Origin: Paramarasmius palmivorus
Lineage: Eukaryota; Basidiomycota; Agaricomycetes; Agaricales; Marasmiaceae
Assembly (NCBI GenBank): GCA_037176845.1
Contig: JAYKXP010000026.1
Location: 434,001-498,000 of the forward strand
Length of the DNA stretch: 64,000 bases
Direction: 5' to 3'
The notes under the pieces: generated by a model
What the model saw: the letters and a program-made list of their open reading frames with translations, nothing else
Databases searched by the model: none
Told to the model about the DNA's origin: nothing
Shown: piece by piece, positions 28,628 to 39,567 of the stretch
How positions within the stretch are numbered: the stretch's first letter is position 1
How the letters are laid out: every line of letters starts with the position of its first letter
Translations under genes and position numbers: made by a program

Positions 28628-31600
28628 ATGGGCGAACCGTCGCAGGGTCTATTTTCTGGCGTTCTCAGCTATGTTTCACGCGAAGTCGGCTCGTTTGTTA
28701 CAAATGCCACTGGCGGTGTAATCTCTGTCGTATGTTATTCAGTTTATGCACCAAGATTCTTGAACTTGACCCATAACTTTCCACGACAGAACACCGGACA
28801 TCAACAACCCAAGAAACGCGTCAAGCACAAGAAAAATGCACCCACATCATCACACAAGGCCTCGTCTTCATCGCGAACGACGATGCCAGGGTCACTGTTC
28901 CCTCGTTCCCCTTCAATGGCCCCAACAATGTGCGGCGACTTCGGCAACGACCCCGATTCCGACCTGGACGACCAGCCAGGGCCCTCCAAACGCGCGAGAC
29001 ATGAAACCCCTTCAGAAAGATATGCGACACCTCCGAGTTTCGTATCTTCACCGTTAGTAAACATTCACGTGGATGAACGCGAAATTGACCTCTTGCTCTG
29101 ATCCAGGTCACCAACATCGTCGAAACGAAAAGGGAAACAGAAAGCGACCACAGAAAATCTCGACGAATACAGTGACGAAGACGTATTGGCGATGCCTCCA
29201 CCACCGTTACCGATATCGCGACACGCCAAGGGGAAAGAACGACAAACCGACTCTCACGACACCTCGGCACACTTGGATTCGGACACTTCAGGAGAGATTC
29301 GAGTTAGAGGAAAGGAGAGAGAACTAAGTATTGCAAGGGAGCAACATATGCTGAACCAACAGCGTTGGGAGCGAGATAGAGACAAGGTGGAAAATGTTGA
29401 GGACTGGGAGCGTGACAAGGAGCGTATAAGAGTGCTCGAAGAGGAAGTTCGGCGACTGAGAGAAGAAGTAAGGGTCTACTATCTTGATGTCGTTTGTATC
29501 TTAACCGGTAATATACAGCTATCCAAACGGTCCACATATTCTACCACTACCACTGCCAATCACCTTCCACCACCTCCGCCGCCACCACCACCACCGGCTA
29601 CAATCATTCGTGCACCCTCAGCAGGTGATCCCAAGACCTTATTTGCCAGTGCTCGTGCCTCACTCAAGCATACGACCACGCCAACCGAAGCACCTATCAA
29701 CCCTGCCTATTCCAGTTTGAGCAGCAGCTTGTCTGGTAGCAGGAGGACGGGCAAGCCAACGGTGGGCTTGCAGCCGGACAAGATAGCGGATTTCTTGAAG
29801 GAGATGAAAACCGTCAGGTTGAGAAAAGTCGGTTTACCACCTGGGGAGCTGGACCCCTCGGCATCACTTTCCTTTTCCGCGTCAACAAGAGCGGACTTAT
29901 CTCTCTCTCGATCTACTAGGTCCCGCCGCGATTCCGGCTCGACGGGCGATTCTTCTGCTCGAATCGATCCCGATGCAAGCGATCTGGGCCATATACTCAA
30001 CTTTCGCTCGAGGGACAAGAATGTCGTCCCAAACGACTCTGAAATACCAAATGGAGCGCGCGACGACTCTGTACGAAAGCGAAAAAGAGTCTCTGACGAA
30101 GGCGAGGGCCTTAGTAGGAGAACTGGTCAGGTACCTACGTCTAATAGTCAGGCTAGCACGACCACCTCCGCACCTTCTCTTCCTGTTCCAGAGCCAAGAC
30201 GATCCCAGGAAACCTACCCCACTGTGATACCTAGAAAGCCATCTAGCTTCGCTTCAACAGTGTCCGTTGATACTGATAGCTCAGCTGCATCCTCTCAAGG
30301 CCCTACCTCGAGCAAACCTACGTCCACTTCGATCTCGAAGAGAAATAGAAACCTTGCTATTTCTAACGCACAAACGGGGCAAGCGTCTTCCAGACCATCT
30401 TTGTCTCAAATCCAAAGACATCATTCTCCGCACCCTGCACCGCCGATGTCAAAGTCACCTTCTGCCAGGACGTCCACCTCATTCTCCCCATCAGGTTCTC
30501 CGCCACCAGGACCTTTGTCGAGATCTCAGCAATTGAAGATCTACACCCTTCCCTCAGGGACAATAGGCCCCAGTAGAGCTTGGGCACCGTCCGCAGTACT
30601 TCCTGCTGCACAGACGCCATCACTATGTTCAGACCTACCTGAAGGTAGTGCCAGCATCGATGATGACTGGCACGGCGAAAACGACGACATTGAAATGTCT
30701 CACAGTCAGCAGCACGTCGTTCCTCGAGTTGTCGTCTCTCCAAGACCCAGAGTTGAGAGAGGACAGAACCAGAAGGATATTATCGATGTAGACGCCGAAA
30801 TGGACGATGTTGGTGGGGTAGATATGGATGTGGAAGCGGTGGGAGATTACTATCCATACCGTGCCAATGCCAAAACTCCGCCTATACCAACACACCCAGC
30901 GGAATCATCTACTTCTCCGACCTCACCTCGGGATAACGATGCTCCGTTCCCGTCAGCATCTAGTAGGCATTTATTACCGCCGTTCTCAGAGACCGAACCC
31001 GCGCCTAAACCTTCTTCTCGCCCTCCGCCATCGATAAAACCAAGCTCTGCCGCAGCAGCCTTCTCGAAACGGCCGCCTGTGTCTCCAATGCCCATAACCC
31101 CATCACCACAACGACCTAGACCACCGGCAAGTAAAGGCAAAGGTCGAGGTCGAGGGCGTGCTCTGGATATCATTGGGGATACAATGGTTAGAGTAGAACA
31201 ATCAGATACTCCTGCTGAACGCGATTCTCAGTCGAGGAGGCGTTCAAGGTCTCACAGTAGGTCGAGACCTCCTACTCCGTATGCACGGGTAACCAGAGCT
31301 AGGGAGCGACCTGATTCTGATGAAGAGGACGAGCAGGCTCATGGTGGCGACGACCCGGCGGATCTGAAAACTGAACAAGATGATGGTGATTCATCTGAGG
31401 ATCCGCTTTCCCTAGGTGGCGATACCTCTGCAGAGTCGATACCCCAGACACAGCTTGTGGATGGCGAGCAGTCTCGGGGTCGTAAACCTTCATCGAAGAA
31501 AGCAGGGGGACCTTCCAGGATACTTGTTGTTCGTAGTGGAAGTTTGAAGGGCAAGGGCACGGATCCTGCCATGAAGCAACACCAGGCTTCCACGTCTAGA

Positions 31601-32107
31601 AAAGGCGAAGCCACTCGCTCACGCGTCAATGGTTTAGCAAAGGCTTCATCTCGCATCGGGTTATCAAGCTCGATGCCTACTACCACCACATTCGAGAACC
31701 ACGATGACTTTACGGAATTCTCGGCGAATGCAAAGTCTAGGCGCCGTCGTACTCTAGATGATGAGCTAAGGAGTGCCGTCGATGCAAGACGGTCTGAGGA
31801 TGAAGAGCTTTACGAGGCAGATGATGGTGAAGATGCGGATGGTGCTGGTGTTCCAAAGTATGTCAAACACCCAAAGATACAAGGTGGTCGGACTATCTCG
31901 GCAGTGGGCACGCGTAGTAAAAAGAAGGGTTATTTGGCACATGGTGGTGCTGGCGGTGCACCTTTGTTCATGGGTGTGGGATCTGTTGAGGGAGTTGAAG
32001 ATGATGGGAGTGATTATGTTCCGGATCCGGGAGATGATGAGGATGAAGAAGACTATGTGCCAACACGTAAGAGTAACGCTGGAAACTTGTCAAGGCGACG
32101 CTCTTGA
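28628..32107 (+). CDS. Large, mostly disordered Ser/Pro-rich nuclear-type protein
   Basis: Exons 28628-28729, 28790-29052, 29107-29467 and 29519-32107 give 1104 aa. The third intron (29468-29518, 51 nt) has no stop and keeps frame, so it is easily missed. The N-terminus (LFSGVLSYVSREVGSFVTNATGG) is a short ordered element. After it come basic clusters (KKRVKHKKN, SKRARHE, SKRKGKQK), a charged coiled coil near residues 195-240, a polyproline run of ten at about 29.57 kb and the segment FLKEMKTVRLRKVG, the best candidate for a conserved domain. The remainder is low-complexity Ser/Pro/Thr with acidic patches. Basic nuclear-localisation-like clusters suggest a nuclear protein. Function unknown. 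Confidence 0.72.
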
Positions 32108-32518
32108 CTGGGGTGATTTATTTCGGATATTTCGATTTGGTGTTTTTTATCTTGTTTGCATACGTCGATATGTATTTCTTTGTTGTCGTCGTGCTATCCT
32201 CGCTTACGCAGTATATCTATTAATGTATTTTGTATCACTCATGCTCCATGAGCGTATAGAATGTCTCAATGATGTCCCGAATCTAACTGCAGTTGTGGCA
32301 CGTTTCGAATTCCAGTTTCACCCTAAAAATTTTCACATGTCCATGGCGACAGTCGTTTGCGGTCGGGACAGCTACGTTTTCTTCCGCTATCTATGGTCAT
32401 AAAGAGTCGGTCATTGACACTCTAGAACAGAGATATCCTTCCCAGATACTGCCACTCTACTAGCTCCATGAGGTGTTCGACCTAGTGGTCGACTTTCCTC
32501 TCGAGTTTCACTGAATTC

Positions 32519-33031
32519 ATGACATTCTTCACCTTTGGCACTTCAGAATCCTCCTACTCAGATACACCTTCTTATGCGAGCTCTAGTTCAAGTTCCTACG
32601 CACACCCACCTCCCTGCTCAGCATTCCGATTCCCCGAGACCGGAGATATGACAGCGTCCTCGACGTGCTTCTTCTCGTCTAGATTTCCTGGCTTGCCTGC
32701 CGCATACCATCGGCGGTTGAGTTCACTCTCAACAACCTCGTCGGATTCATCCTCATCTTGTCAATCCGAATTTGCATGGGATTCCGCAAGCCCATATCCA
32801 TCTGGTGCAGTAACACCTCGACCGCCGATCCAACCAACCAAGCCCCAAAAAGATATGTCGTTTGGAGATCGGAGAGGCTATTCGCTTTCGATTGATATTT
32901 CAGGGAAAGGAAGCGGGGATGATGATGTGTTTGGGGATAGAGGATGGAAAGCAAAAGGACAGTTGGAACCGAGAGCAGGGTTATTACCGATTCGGCGGAG
33001 GAAAGCAGTGGTGAAAAAGGTCTCTGGATAA
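32519..33031 (+). CDS. Small Ser-rich uncharacterised protein
   Basis: Single-exon ORF of 170 aa, very rich in Ser, Pro and Thr in its first half and basic at the end (LPIRRRKAVVKKVSG). No domain, signal peptide or membrane segment is visible. It starts at the first ATG of a long open frame and is flanked by clear non-coding DNA. The composition resembles many short disordered Agaricomycete proteins. It could be spurious, but an open frame this long with a sharp end is more likely a real gene than chance. Confidence 0.5.
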   Translation: MTFFTFGTSESSYSDTPSYASSSSSSYAHPPPCSAFRFPETGDMTASSTCFFSSRFPGLPAAYHRRLSSLSTTSSDSSSSCQSEFAWDSASPYPSGAVTPRPPIQPTKPQKDMSFGDRRGYSLSIDISGKGSGDDDVFGDRGWKAKGQLEPRAGLLPIRRRKAVVKKVSG

Positions 33032-34708
33032 AAGGTGATACTAAGCAGTCGTGGAAGGTTGTAAATGATGCAGGGCATCAACCGAGATTATTTACAGACT
33101 GGCCCTGGGATGGCCATATATGATTTATGATTGTACAATAGACGATATGCCAAGCTTGCACTCACCGACTCAGCGTTAGTACTAGTTGAAGGACTTTTTC
33201 TTCTCGCCACCGTATCCTAGCCAGAGAAAAAACAGGTTTTATCTGTTTTATGACTGCAATAGCACAGTATAGTATACTGGATATGTGAGTGGTCCAAACC
33301 GTTAATTTGAAGCATGATGCATGATGGTGGACGACAAGCTCTGGGCGCTTAATATACTCTGCAGAAACTTCCTTCATATTAGACGTCAGCAAGCAAAATC
33401 AACAGTTTGCACTGGATGCAGACCTCCTTGAAGCACTGGAACGACCGGCAGGTATATATTAAACCTTATGGAACTGGCCAAATAGCCCTGCAAAGGTGTA
33501 TTCATAAAGAAGAGTAAAGAGCAGTAGCATGAAGCTCACTGAAACATGCAAGGTCCGCCTTTCTTTCCTTTCATTCATACCCCTCAATCCTTATCGTCCT
33601 TAGAGTGTCTAGACCCCAGAATGTATCACGATGAGGTAGCGTCGCCAAAAGGTCAACCGCAAATCCTCACCGATTCAGACTCCATCTCCATTTCCCCGCC
33701 TCCTGTTTTTCATCACAAGATTTCCTCCCTCCTCCAATTTGCCTCCCACCTGACGTAGGGACCCTTCACCCTAAAGCCCGTGTCTTCGATCTTTTGAATT
33801 CCTTTCGAAAATCCTTTCAGCGTAGAAACTGCCAATAAAGCGTATAGGGGAGTCACTGACTTGGGCGACGATCTTCTGACGACGCTTCAGGTAGATCCTG
33901 ACAGTGACTGTGCTACGCCCTCAAGCAGCCTCTAGCTCACATGCACCCAGGCGGTATCAGAATGGACATCGTAATGACAGGTACCTTGCTGTACCTCGCA
34001 TGATCCAAAAGAAAAATTTCCAGCGCGTAAGACATCAACGCATCACTATCGACATCCTGGTCAGATTTCCATGTCTGAAGTTCAATGGGATCATGATCAT
34101 ATTCATGTCGAGCATCTCCTGAAGCCCAAGGTCTCAGTGAACTCCTCGTCCGACCTTGATGAAAGGCATATTTTTGTTTGCACGCGTCGTCTGCATTCTC
34201 TGGATGCTGGTAGGATTGTTAGTGCTACATGATATTGGTAGGGGCCTGACGGACATGGTCTAACGACAACAATTGACCTTTGGACATTGTGTACGTCGAG
34301 TTTCTTCTTAGTGACTACACACCTTTTTGATCGATGTATCTAAATTTAGGCCTGACGCGTAGTGCCGATTTTATCGAATGCCACCGTAACGATAGCGTTG
34401 AACGTTCAAACCACTGTAATTCAAAGGGACGCGTATCGCTGTCGGCAATTTTGCATCTACAGGATAACTATTGGAAGTATACTCGGAGCAATCTCGTTCG
34501 TTGAAAAATTAGGCAAGGAAAAGTACTGGTCTCGCAACTTCAGAATGCAACTCATTCAATAGTTCTCCTGATCTACATTTGCCTCACCTGTCAACGTCGT
34601 GTGCTTCTAGACTCCTCTCTTTTCTCATGGAAATAATCGCGTATAAGAACGCGAACGAATCTCACTTTCACCTCACGTCTGGTCCTCATCTTCCAGTCGA
34701 TTTCCAGC
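33032..34708. other. Gene-poor stretch with weak minus-strand coding signal
   Basis: About 1.7 kb, the longest stretch here without an assignable gene. On the minus strand about 34140-33950 one frame is open and protein-like (contains YDHDPIELQTWKSDQDVDSD), and about 33900-33790 another frame reads VRIYLKRRQKIVAQ. They could be two exons of an unknown gene, but start, stop and splice sites cannot be settled. A plus-strand ORF at 33546-33758 has no support. Confidence 0.3.
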
Positions 34709-36233
34709 ATGCCCACCGAAGCTCAGGAACTTCCATCCTATGGGATTCACTTTCCTACCCACGGGGCACAAATTGCAGTCGCCATTGGATATTTGATTAT
34801 CCTTCCGCTCATGACCATCATGGTCTACACTCGTTACCCGGTTATCGCAACAGTCAATGAAATTCGCACTTGGTCTATGCCCTACTCGAAGGTCACAATT
34901 CTCATCGCCCTTGGTGCCAGTTGGTGCTATATCTTCGTCGGGGGCGTCTTGAACCTAGGCGTTGGTCTGAGGTGGGTTGAATCCGAGTTCGTATGCGTTA
35001 GTTGTTTGGTGCTGATGTATGTGTTCTTCAGCTCTTCTCTAAATGAATGCAGTCGCGGTATCTTCCTCTGTACGTGGTTTTATACGACCACGAAACTTGG
35101 TGTCTATCTATTGTACGTATGTTATTTATTGAACCCTTTTCACATCGCTAAACCTCGTGCAGCTTGATGGAACGTGCCTTCATCGTCAGAGGCGGAGGAG
35201 TTCGTCTCAAGTCGTGGCACTACCGGTTCAACTTCTTCCTCATGTTCTGTTGGTTAGCTGTCTTCATCCTGCTCGAGGTAATTTTTTTTCGCCGTTTCGT
35301 GTCTTCTCATAAGCTAATGCCGAAGTCATTCTTAGGTTGGTCGTATCTTCGCCCTCGACCCGAAGACTGGCACCTGTATCTTTGGTTGGGAGTGGTGGGC
35401 ATTGATCCCGCTCATGAGCTTGGACGTCTTCGTCAACTGTGAGTTTTTGATCTAACTTGACGATATTGTATCTGATCGTGTCTTTTACCCAGTCTACCTC
35501 GTCCTCATGTTCGTCGTCCCATTGTTCACCAACTCGTTTGCCAACGCAAGACTGTATGTCGCTGTTTCTCTTCCTATTCGATGTCCCTGCTAATCGTAGT
35601 ATCTCCCAGTCGTGCTTTGGCCATTCGAGCGCTTTGGACCGCAGTCGCGTCCACTGTGGCTACTCTGGCTAACCTTGTTATGCTTATCATGATTAAAGCT
35701 CCCGGATGGTCTGTTTGTTTGCTGCTGAATTAATGACAATGCTAACAGCCTAACAATTCGCTTAGGCTGTGTCTCGCCTCTTGCGGCTTGGATATCTTCC
35801 TCAACGCGGCATTGTTGTTCTACGTAAGTCGTTCGACTATTTACTATTTTAAGTGTACTTCAATACTCAACGTTTCTTTACAGATGACTCGTACCCTGAA
35901 GACCGACGATAGGGAAGCCAAAGCCACTTGGACCGTGAAAGGCCATACCGCTACCATCGGGAGTGCTAGGTCCAAGAGAAACAACACGACCAATGGACAA
36001 TCTATCTTTGTCGTAACAGAGATGTGAGTCTAATCGTTTCACAATATTCATTGACCCGATCAGCTTACTGACGAGGAAGGGAACAATGCGTTGACAGCGA
36101 CCAACAACACGATGGCTCTCAAATCGACCTGGCCGAGATGAACAAGGGAGATTTAGAAGCTGGCAATGTCTCTCAGCACCATCTTCCTGGAAGGAACCTT
36201 CGGTTTGATAGCACAACAAACATGAAGTCTTAG
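34709..36233 (+). CDS. Seven-transmembrane protein of unknown family
   Basis: Start at 34709, stop at 36233, about seven short introns. Seven hydrophobic segments are visible in order: AVAIGYLIILPLMTIMVY, VTILIALGASWCYIFVGG, FLCTWFYTTTKLGVYLL, FFLMFCWLAVFILLEV, WALIPLMSLDVFVN continuing into LVLMFVVPLF, TVATLANLVMLIM, and GLDIFLNAALLFYM. The tail is hydrophilic with DDREAKATWTVKGHTA and many Ser/Asn. The topology fits fungal receptor-like proteins, but no G-protein-coupled receptor motif can be named. Basidiomycete genomes carry many such receptors or sensors. No signal peptide precedes the first segment. Confidence 0.72.
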
Positions 36234-36577
36234 TTCTTATACCTCGCCTTCGTCGATGTGGTCATTTTGCATATACCTTACCTTCCATGCTCTGTCCTTT
36301 TACTCACTCTTTCACTCTCTTTTCCCCGGCACGATAAACGCAGTCTTTTCTGCCTCGGTGCAGAGATTCTATCACCCACCCCTTGTAAATCTGGAAAAAC
36401 ATGTACTCCGTATACACGCTTTTTGAATGCATGTCGCTCATTGGGCACACTCGCAAATAGCACGATCGATATCTTTCAGCATACATCTTTACGTCGATGC
36501 GGTCTCGTCGAGCGACAAGAGTACTAGCCAGGTATTATACAGGTGTGCATATTTAAAGTGTACCACTACCAAATTGA

Positions 36578-37752
36578 TCAAACAGCTACGTTGTTTCCGC
36601 AGTGGCAGGTGGCACTGGAATCCTTCTTCTTCAAAATCTTAATCAGAACGCAAACTGCAAGTACAGCCAATAACACGGTTTCGATCGTCAATAGGATGCC
36701 TTGGACCAGTGCCGTCGCTGGCCTGGAATAGTAGTAGTAATGATAACCCCGTCTACTTCCGTGCCACACCAGGACGATGATTGCTCCGACCAGAGCCTGA
36801 ATAAAGAGAAGAACCAGAGAAAGGAAGACGAACGTCTTGTCGTCACGACGGAAGAAGGGGAAAAGAGGTTCGGGGTTCTTGGTCTCTCCCGACTCGGACG
36901 GTTCGTAGACCTTGTCGGTGTGTACGAGGACAAGGAAGAGGTGGTGAACAATGACGAGGATGGGTACTACGATATTCAGGACAAAGGATGGTGAGTCGCC
37001 GGCGCCTATGGAAAGGATGGGGATGATAATGCATAACTCGACTGAGATCTTGAGTGCCCATAGAGGAAGAGGAAGGGAGTTGTTGATGACGGGCTTCCAT
37101 GGTTGGGAGCCAGCACGTCTAATGGGAGGAATTGTGGCGTTTGAGCTGTCATCTGGGAGCTGCGGACGTGATGGTCAGATGAAAACTGTTTGAATTGGGC
37201 AGGGAAAAGGCTTACTCTGATGGCGCCAGATGTCTTCTTGAGAGCGCGGCAACACCTCCAGGCAATGAGTGCCACTATAACGGTGTGTACGATCTCTAAG
37301 GATCCTCCAGCGATCGAGATATCGCTTGCCCAACGTTGAGCCAGAGCAACGATCCCGCCCACAAAAGTCAACAGCCCGCCAACCAGAAGGATGACGAGCA
37401 GGATGATTCGGGGTACACGACTTTCGCTATCGGGAGCACCCTTGTAGTATTTGTCGAGGTAGTAGGAATGATGGAAGAAGAGAATGATGGGGGCTATGAT
37501 ACCCAAGCAAGCCGACGAGGCTGGGCCTGCGATGGCAGAAAGAATAAATACGGTGACGCAGAAGAGGATAGAGGCGATGAGGGAGAGGAGAAGAATCCGG
37601 TCTCGACCATCTCCCCTCTCAACCACGACAGGCGGACTGGGTGGCCTTGGGGAACCATCTACCCCAGCAGGCTGGGGAGACGTTTCCAGAGGAACCTTTA
37701 TATCGCCGGCTGTGGGCTGTGGATCTGAATAAGTAGGGGGAGTAGCAGACAT
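36578..37752 (-). CDS. Eight-transmembrane protein with internal four-segment duplication
   Basis: Exons (minus) 37216-37752 and 36578-37159 give 372 aa. After a Pro-rich N-terminus (residues 1-50) come four membrane segments (LIASILFCVTVFILSAIAG, GIIAPIILFFHH, ILLVILLVGGLLTFVGGIVA, VHTVIVALIAW). A hydrophilic linker follows, then four more (LCIIIPILSI, IVVPILVIVHHLFLVLV, LVLLFIQALVGAIIVLVW, LLTIETVLLAVLAVCVLI). Each half has an HH pair in its second segment and a basic RALKK or KILKKK run after its fourth, suggesting an internal duplication. An alternative start at 37764 would add four residues. Family unknown. Confidence 0.7.
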
Positions 37753-38222
37753 GGAAAGAGTCATGGGCCGCAGTAAGCAGAGATTGGTGGGCTTTTTAAG
37801 TATTTTGAGGTACCACGTAGACCGGGTTCCGCAGCGCAAAGATGCAACATCACGTCCCGCTTATCTGAATAGTGCTAGATGGTTGTCAGTCGCTGGTGAA
37901 TAAAATGGACTGCGATCAACCCAAGATGAAGCCGGGACCAGTAACATGCTCCCGTCTTGAAGCTTCCATCATAATCGATGAATAGTGACCCGTGAAGGCA
38001 GAACCACTGCGGTACAGTTCAAAACAAATAATGGCCTTTGTTGTTGTCATTACTGGCACCCCCAAGGCGCTCATCACCATGATACGAGCGATTCATGTTT
38101 CAACGTCAAGATTCGGCAATTCCGTCGAAACAAACCTAGAACTCCACCAGTGAATTAATCAACAGATGCACAGACTTACAATGACATGGTCCGTACAGGA
38201 TACAATCCCGAGAATCTAAAAT
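37753..38222. other. Intergenic region
   Basis: About 470 bp between the start of the eight-segment membrane protein and the stop of the Nudix gene, both on the minus strand. No ORF, RNA gene or repeat was seen; it should hold the promoter of the former. Confidence 0.4.
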
Positions 38223-39164
38223 CTAGGCCGACACCGAAGGTGCCGTTGCTTCTACAAACTTCTTCCCCTGTTCTTTCTCTTCGTTCTCGTTCAAGATCTC
38301 TAGAACCAGTTCATAACCCAGTGGTTGATCAGGCGCAGCACGGACATACGTTGTGTCACGTGGAGAAAACGCGAGCTGCGCGAGGTGGATCTGGTGGGGG
38401 AACCGTCAAATATAAAAAGCGGTAAGAATCGAAAAGTACGTGCAAGAACGTCAGCGGTCAGGCCAGTCAGAGGCGAGGCTGCACTTCTGAATCGATGGTA
38501 TCGGTAGGAGGTGTCGTTGAGGACGGGTACGATGGTATCATTGTATTTCTGTCATCTAATGAATACTCAACAGGACAGACATGTTATTAGTGATACTTAC
38601 ATGATATTCTTCTTCTTTGAACGGCCAGTCCTCCGAACCAGCCAATGCCAAGTCCTGCTCTTCCTTCAATATGGTATCAGGATCCAAAACGCCTTCTAGC
38701 GGCCATGTGAAGATTCTGTCCACCTCTCCTTCGCATGGTTTCAGTATATCAAGAATGCCTGGGTCGTCGAGGAATGCTACCACCGGAAGAGCAATGACAC
38801 GATAGACGGAAAGAAAGGGTTCCAACGTGCACAAAATCTGAATCTTGTCTGTTGTCTTGGCCTTATCCGCATACTCCTCCGGAAACGGCAGTCCAACCTC
38901 TTCATTAGCCTCCCTCAGCGCAGTATAAATCAAATCAGGATCTGTATCATCTTTCCTTCCACCGGGTAAAGCTGTTTGTCCTGGGTGAGTGCGCAGCGAT
39001 TTGGAGCGCGTCGAAAGAAGAACGCGCAGTTGACCGGATTGCGGATGGTCGTATAGAAGAATGAGAACTGCTGCGAGTTTGGATTGTGGTGGATGCTGGA
39101 TTGAAAGGGAAGAGAAACCGTGGGCTACCAGCTGAGAGATGGCAGTGGCATTGGAAGAGGACAT
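38223..39164 (-). CDS. Nudix hydrolase, CoA pyrophosphatase type (Pcd1/NUDT7-like)
   Basis: Exons (minus) 38601-39164, 38444-38548 and 38223-38390 give 278 aa. The signature that precedes the Nudix box in CoA diphosphatases is present as LLSTRSKSLRTHPGQTALPGG, with the Nudix helix ending in LREANEEVGL. Family members split CoA and its derivatives, usually in peroxisomes, to remove oxidised CoA; no clear C-terminal PTS1 is seen (the end is APSVSA). Exon 2 ends in GLTADVL followed by a donor GCACGT (GC type), and exon 3 starts IHLAQLAFSPRD. The start at 39164 is preferred because the longer frame begins with GTG. Assignment to the CoA branch rests on the motif only. Confidence 0.85.
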
Positions 39165-39567
39165 TTCAATTCTCACGTTTTACTAAAGCCGCTCGTCGAC
39201 CTAGACGACCTCAAGGCCCTTAAGCACAAGCCTAGTACTAGCTCAAGTGCTTCAGGGTTATGTGATGGCTATACTCGTCTAATTCTCGCCGGTCTCTTTT
39301 TGCATACAAACGTAGCAAAGGGAGAAGACAGGACTGGTATTTCTGGTACATGCTTCAATCTTTGTGACCCTTTGTCAGTCTTTGTTGACTATAGTGTGAA
39401 AACCTTGATACCTTTAGTTATTCTACATTTGGTATGGAAAATGAATGGCCTGCGCATGTTTGGTGCATGTGGTACTGGTCTGTGCGTCACGGCGAGGAGG
39501 AAGTATAAATTAGACGCTCAACAGCACCACCCACCTTTATCTCCATCCATCACCTACTCTTCCCATA

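Noticed and set aside
28821..29270. Minus-strand ORF opposite the large disordered protein
   Set aside because: Arises from biased codon composition of the gene on the other strand; no motif.
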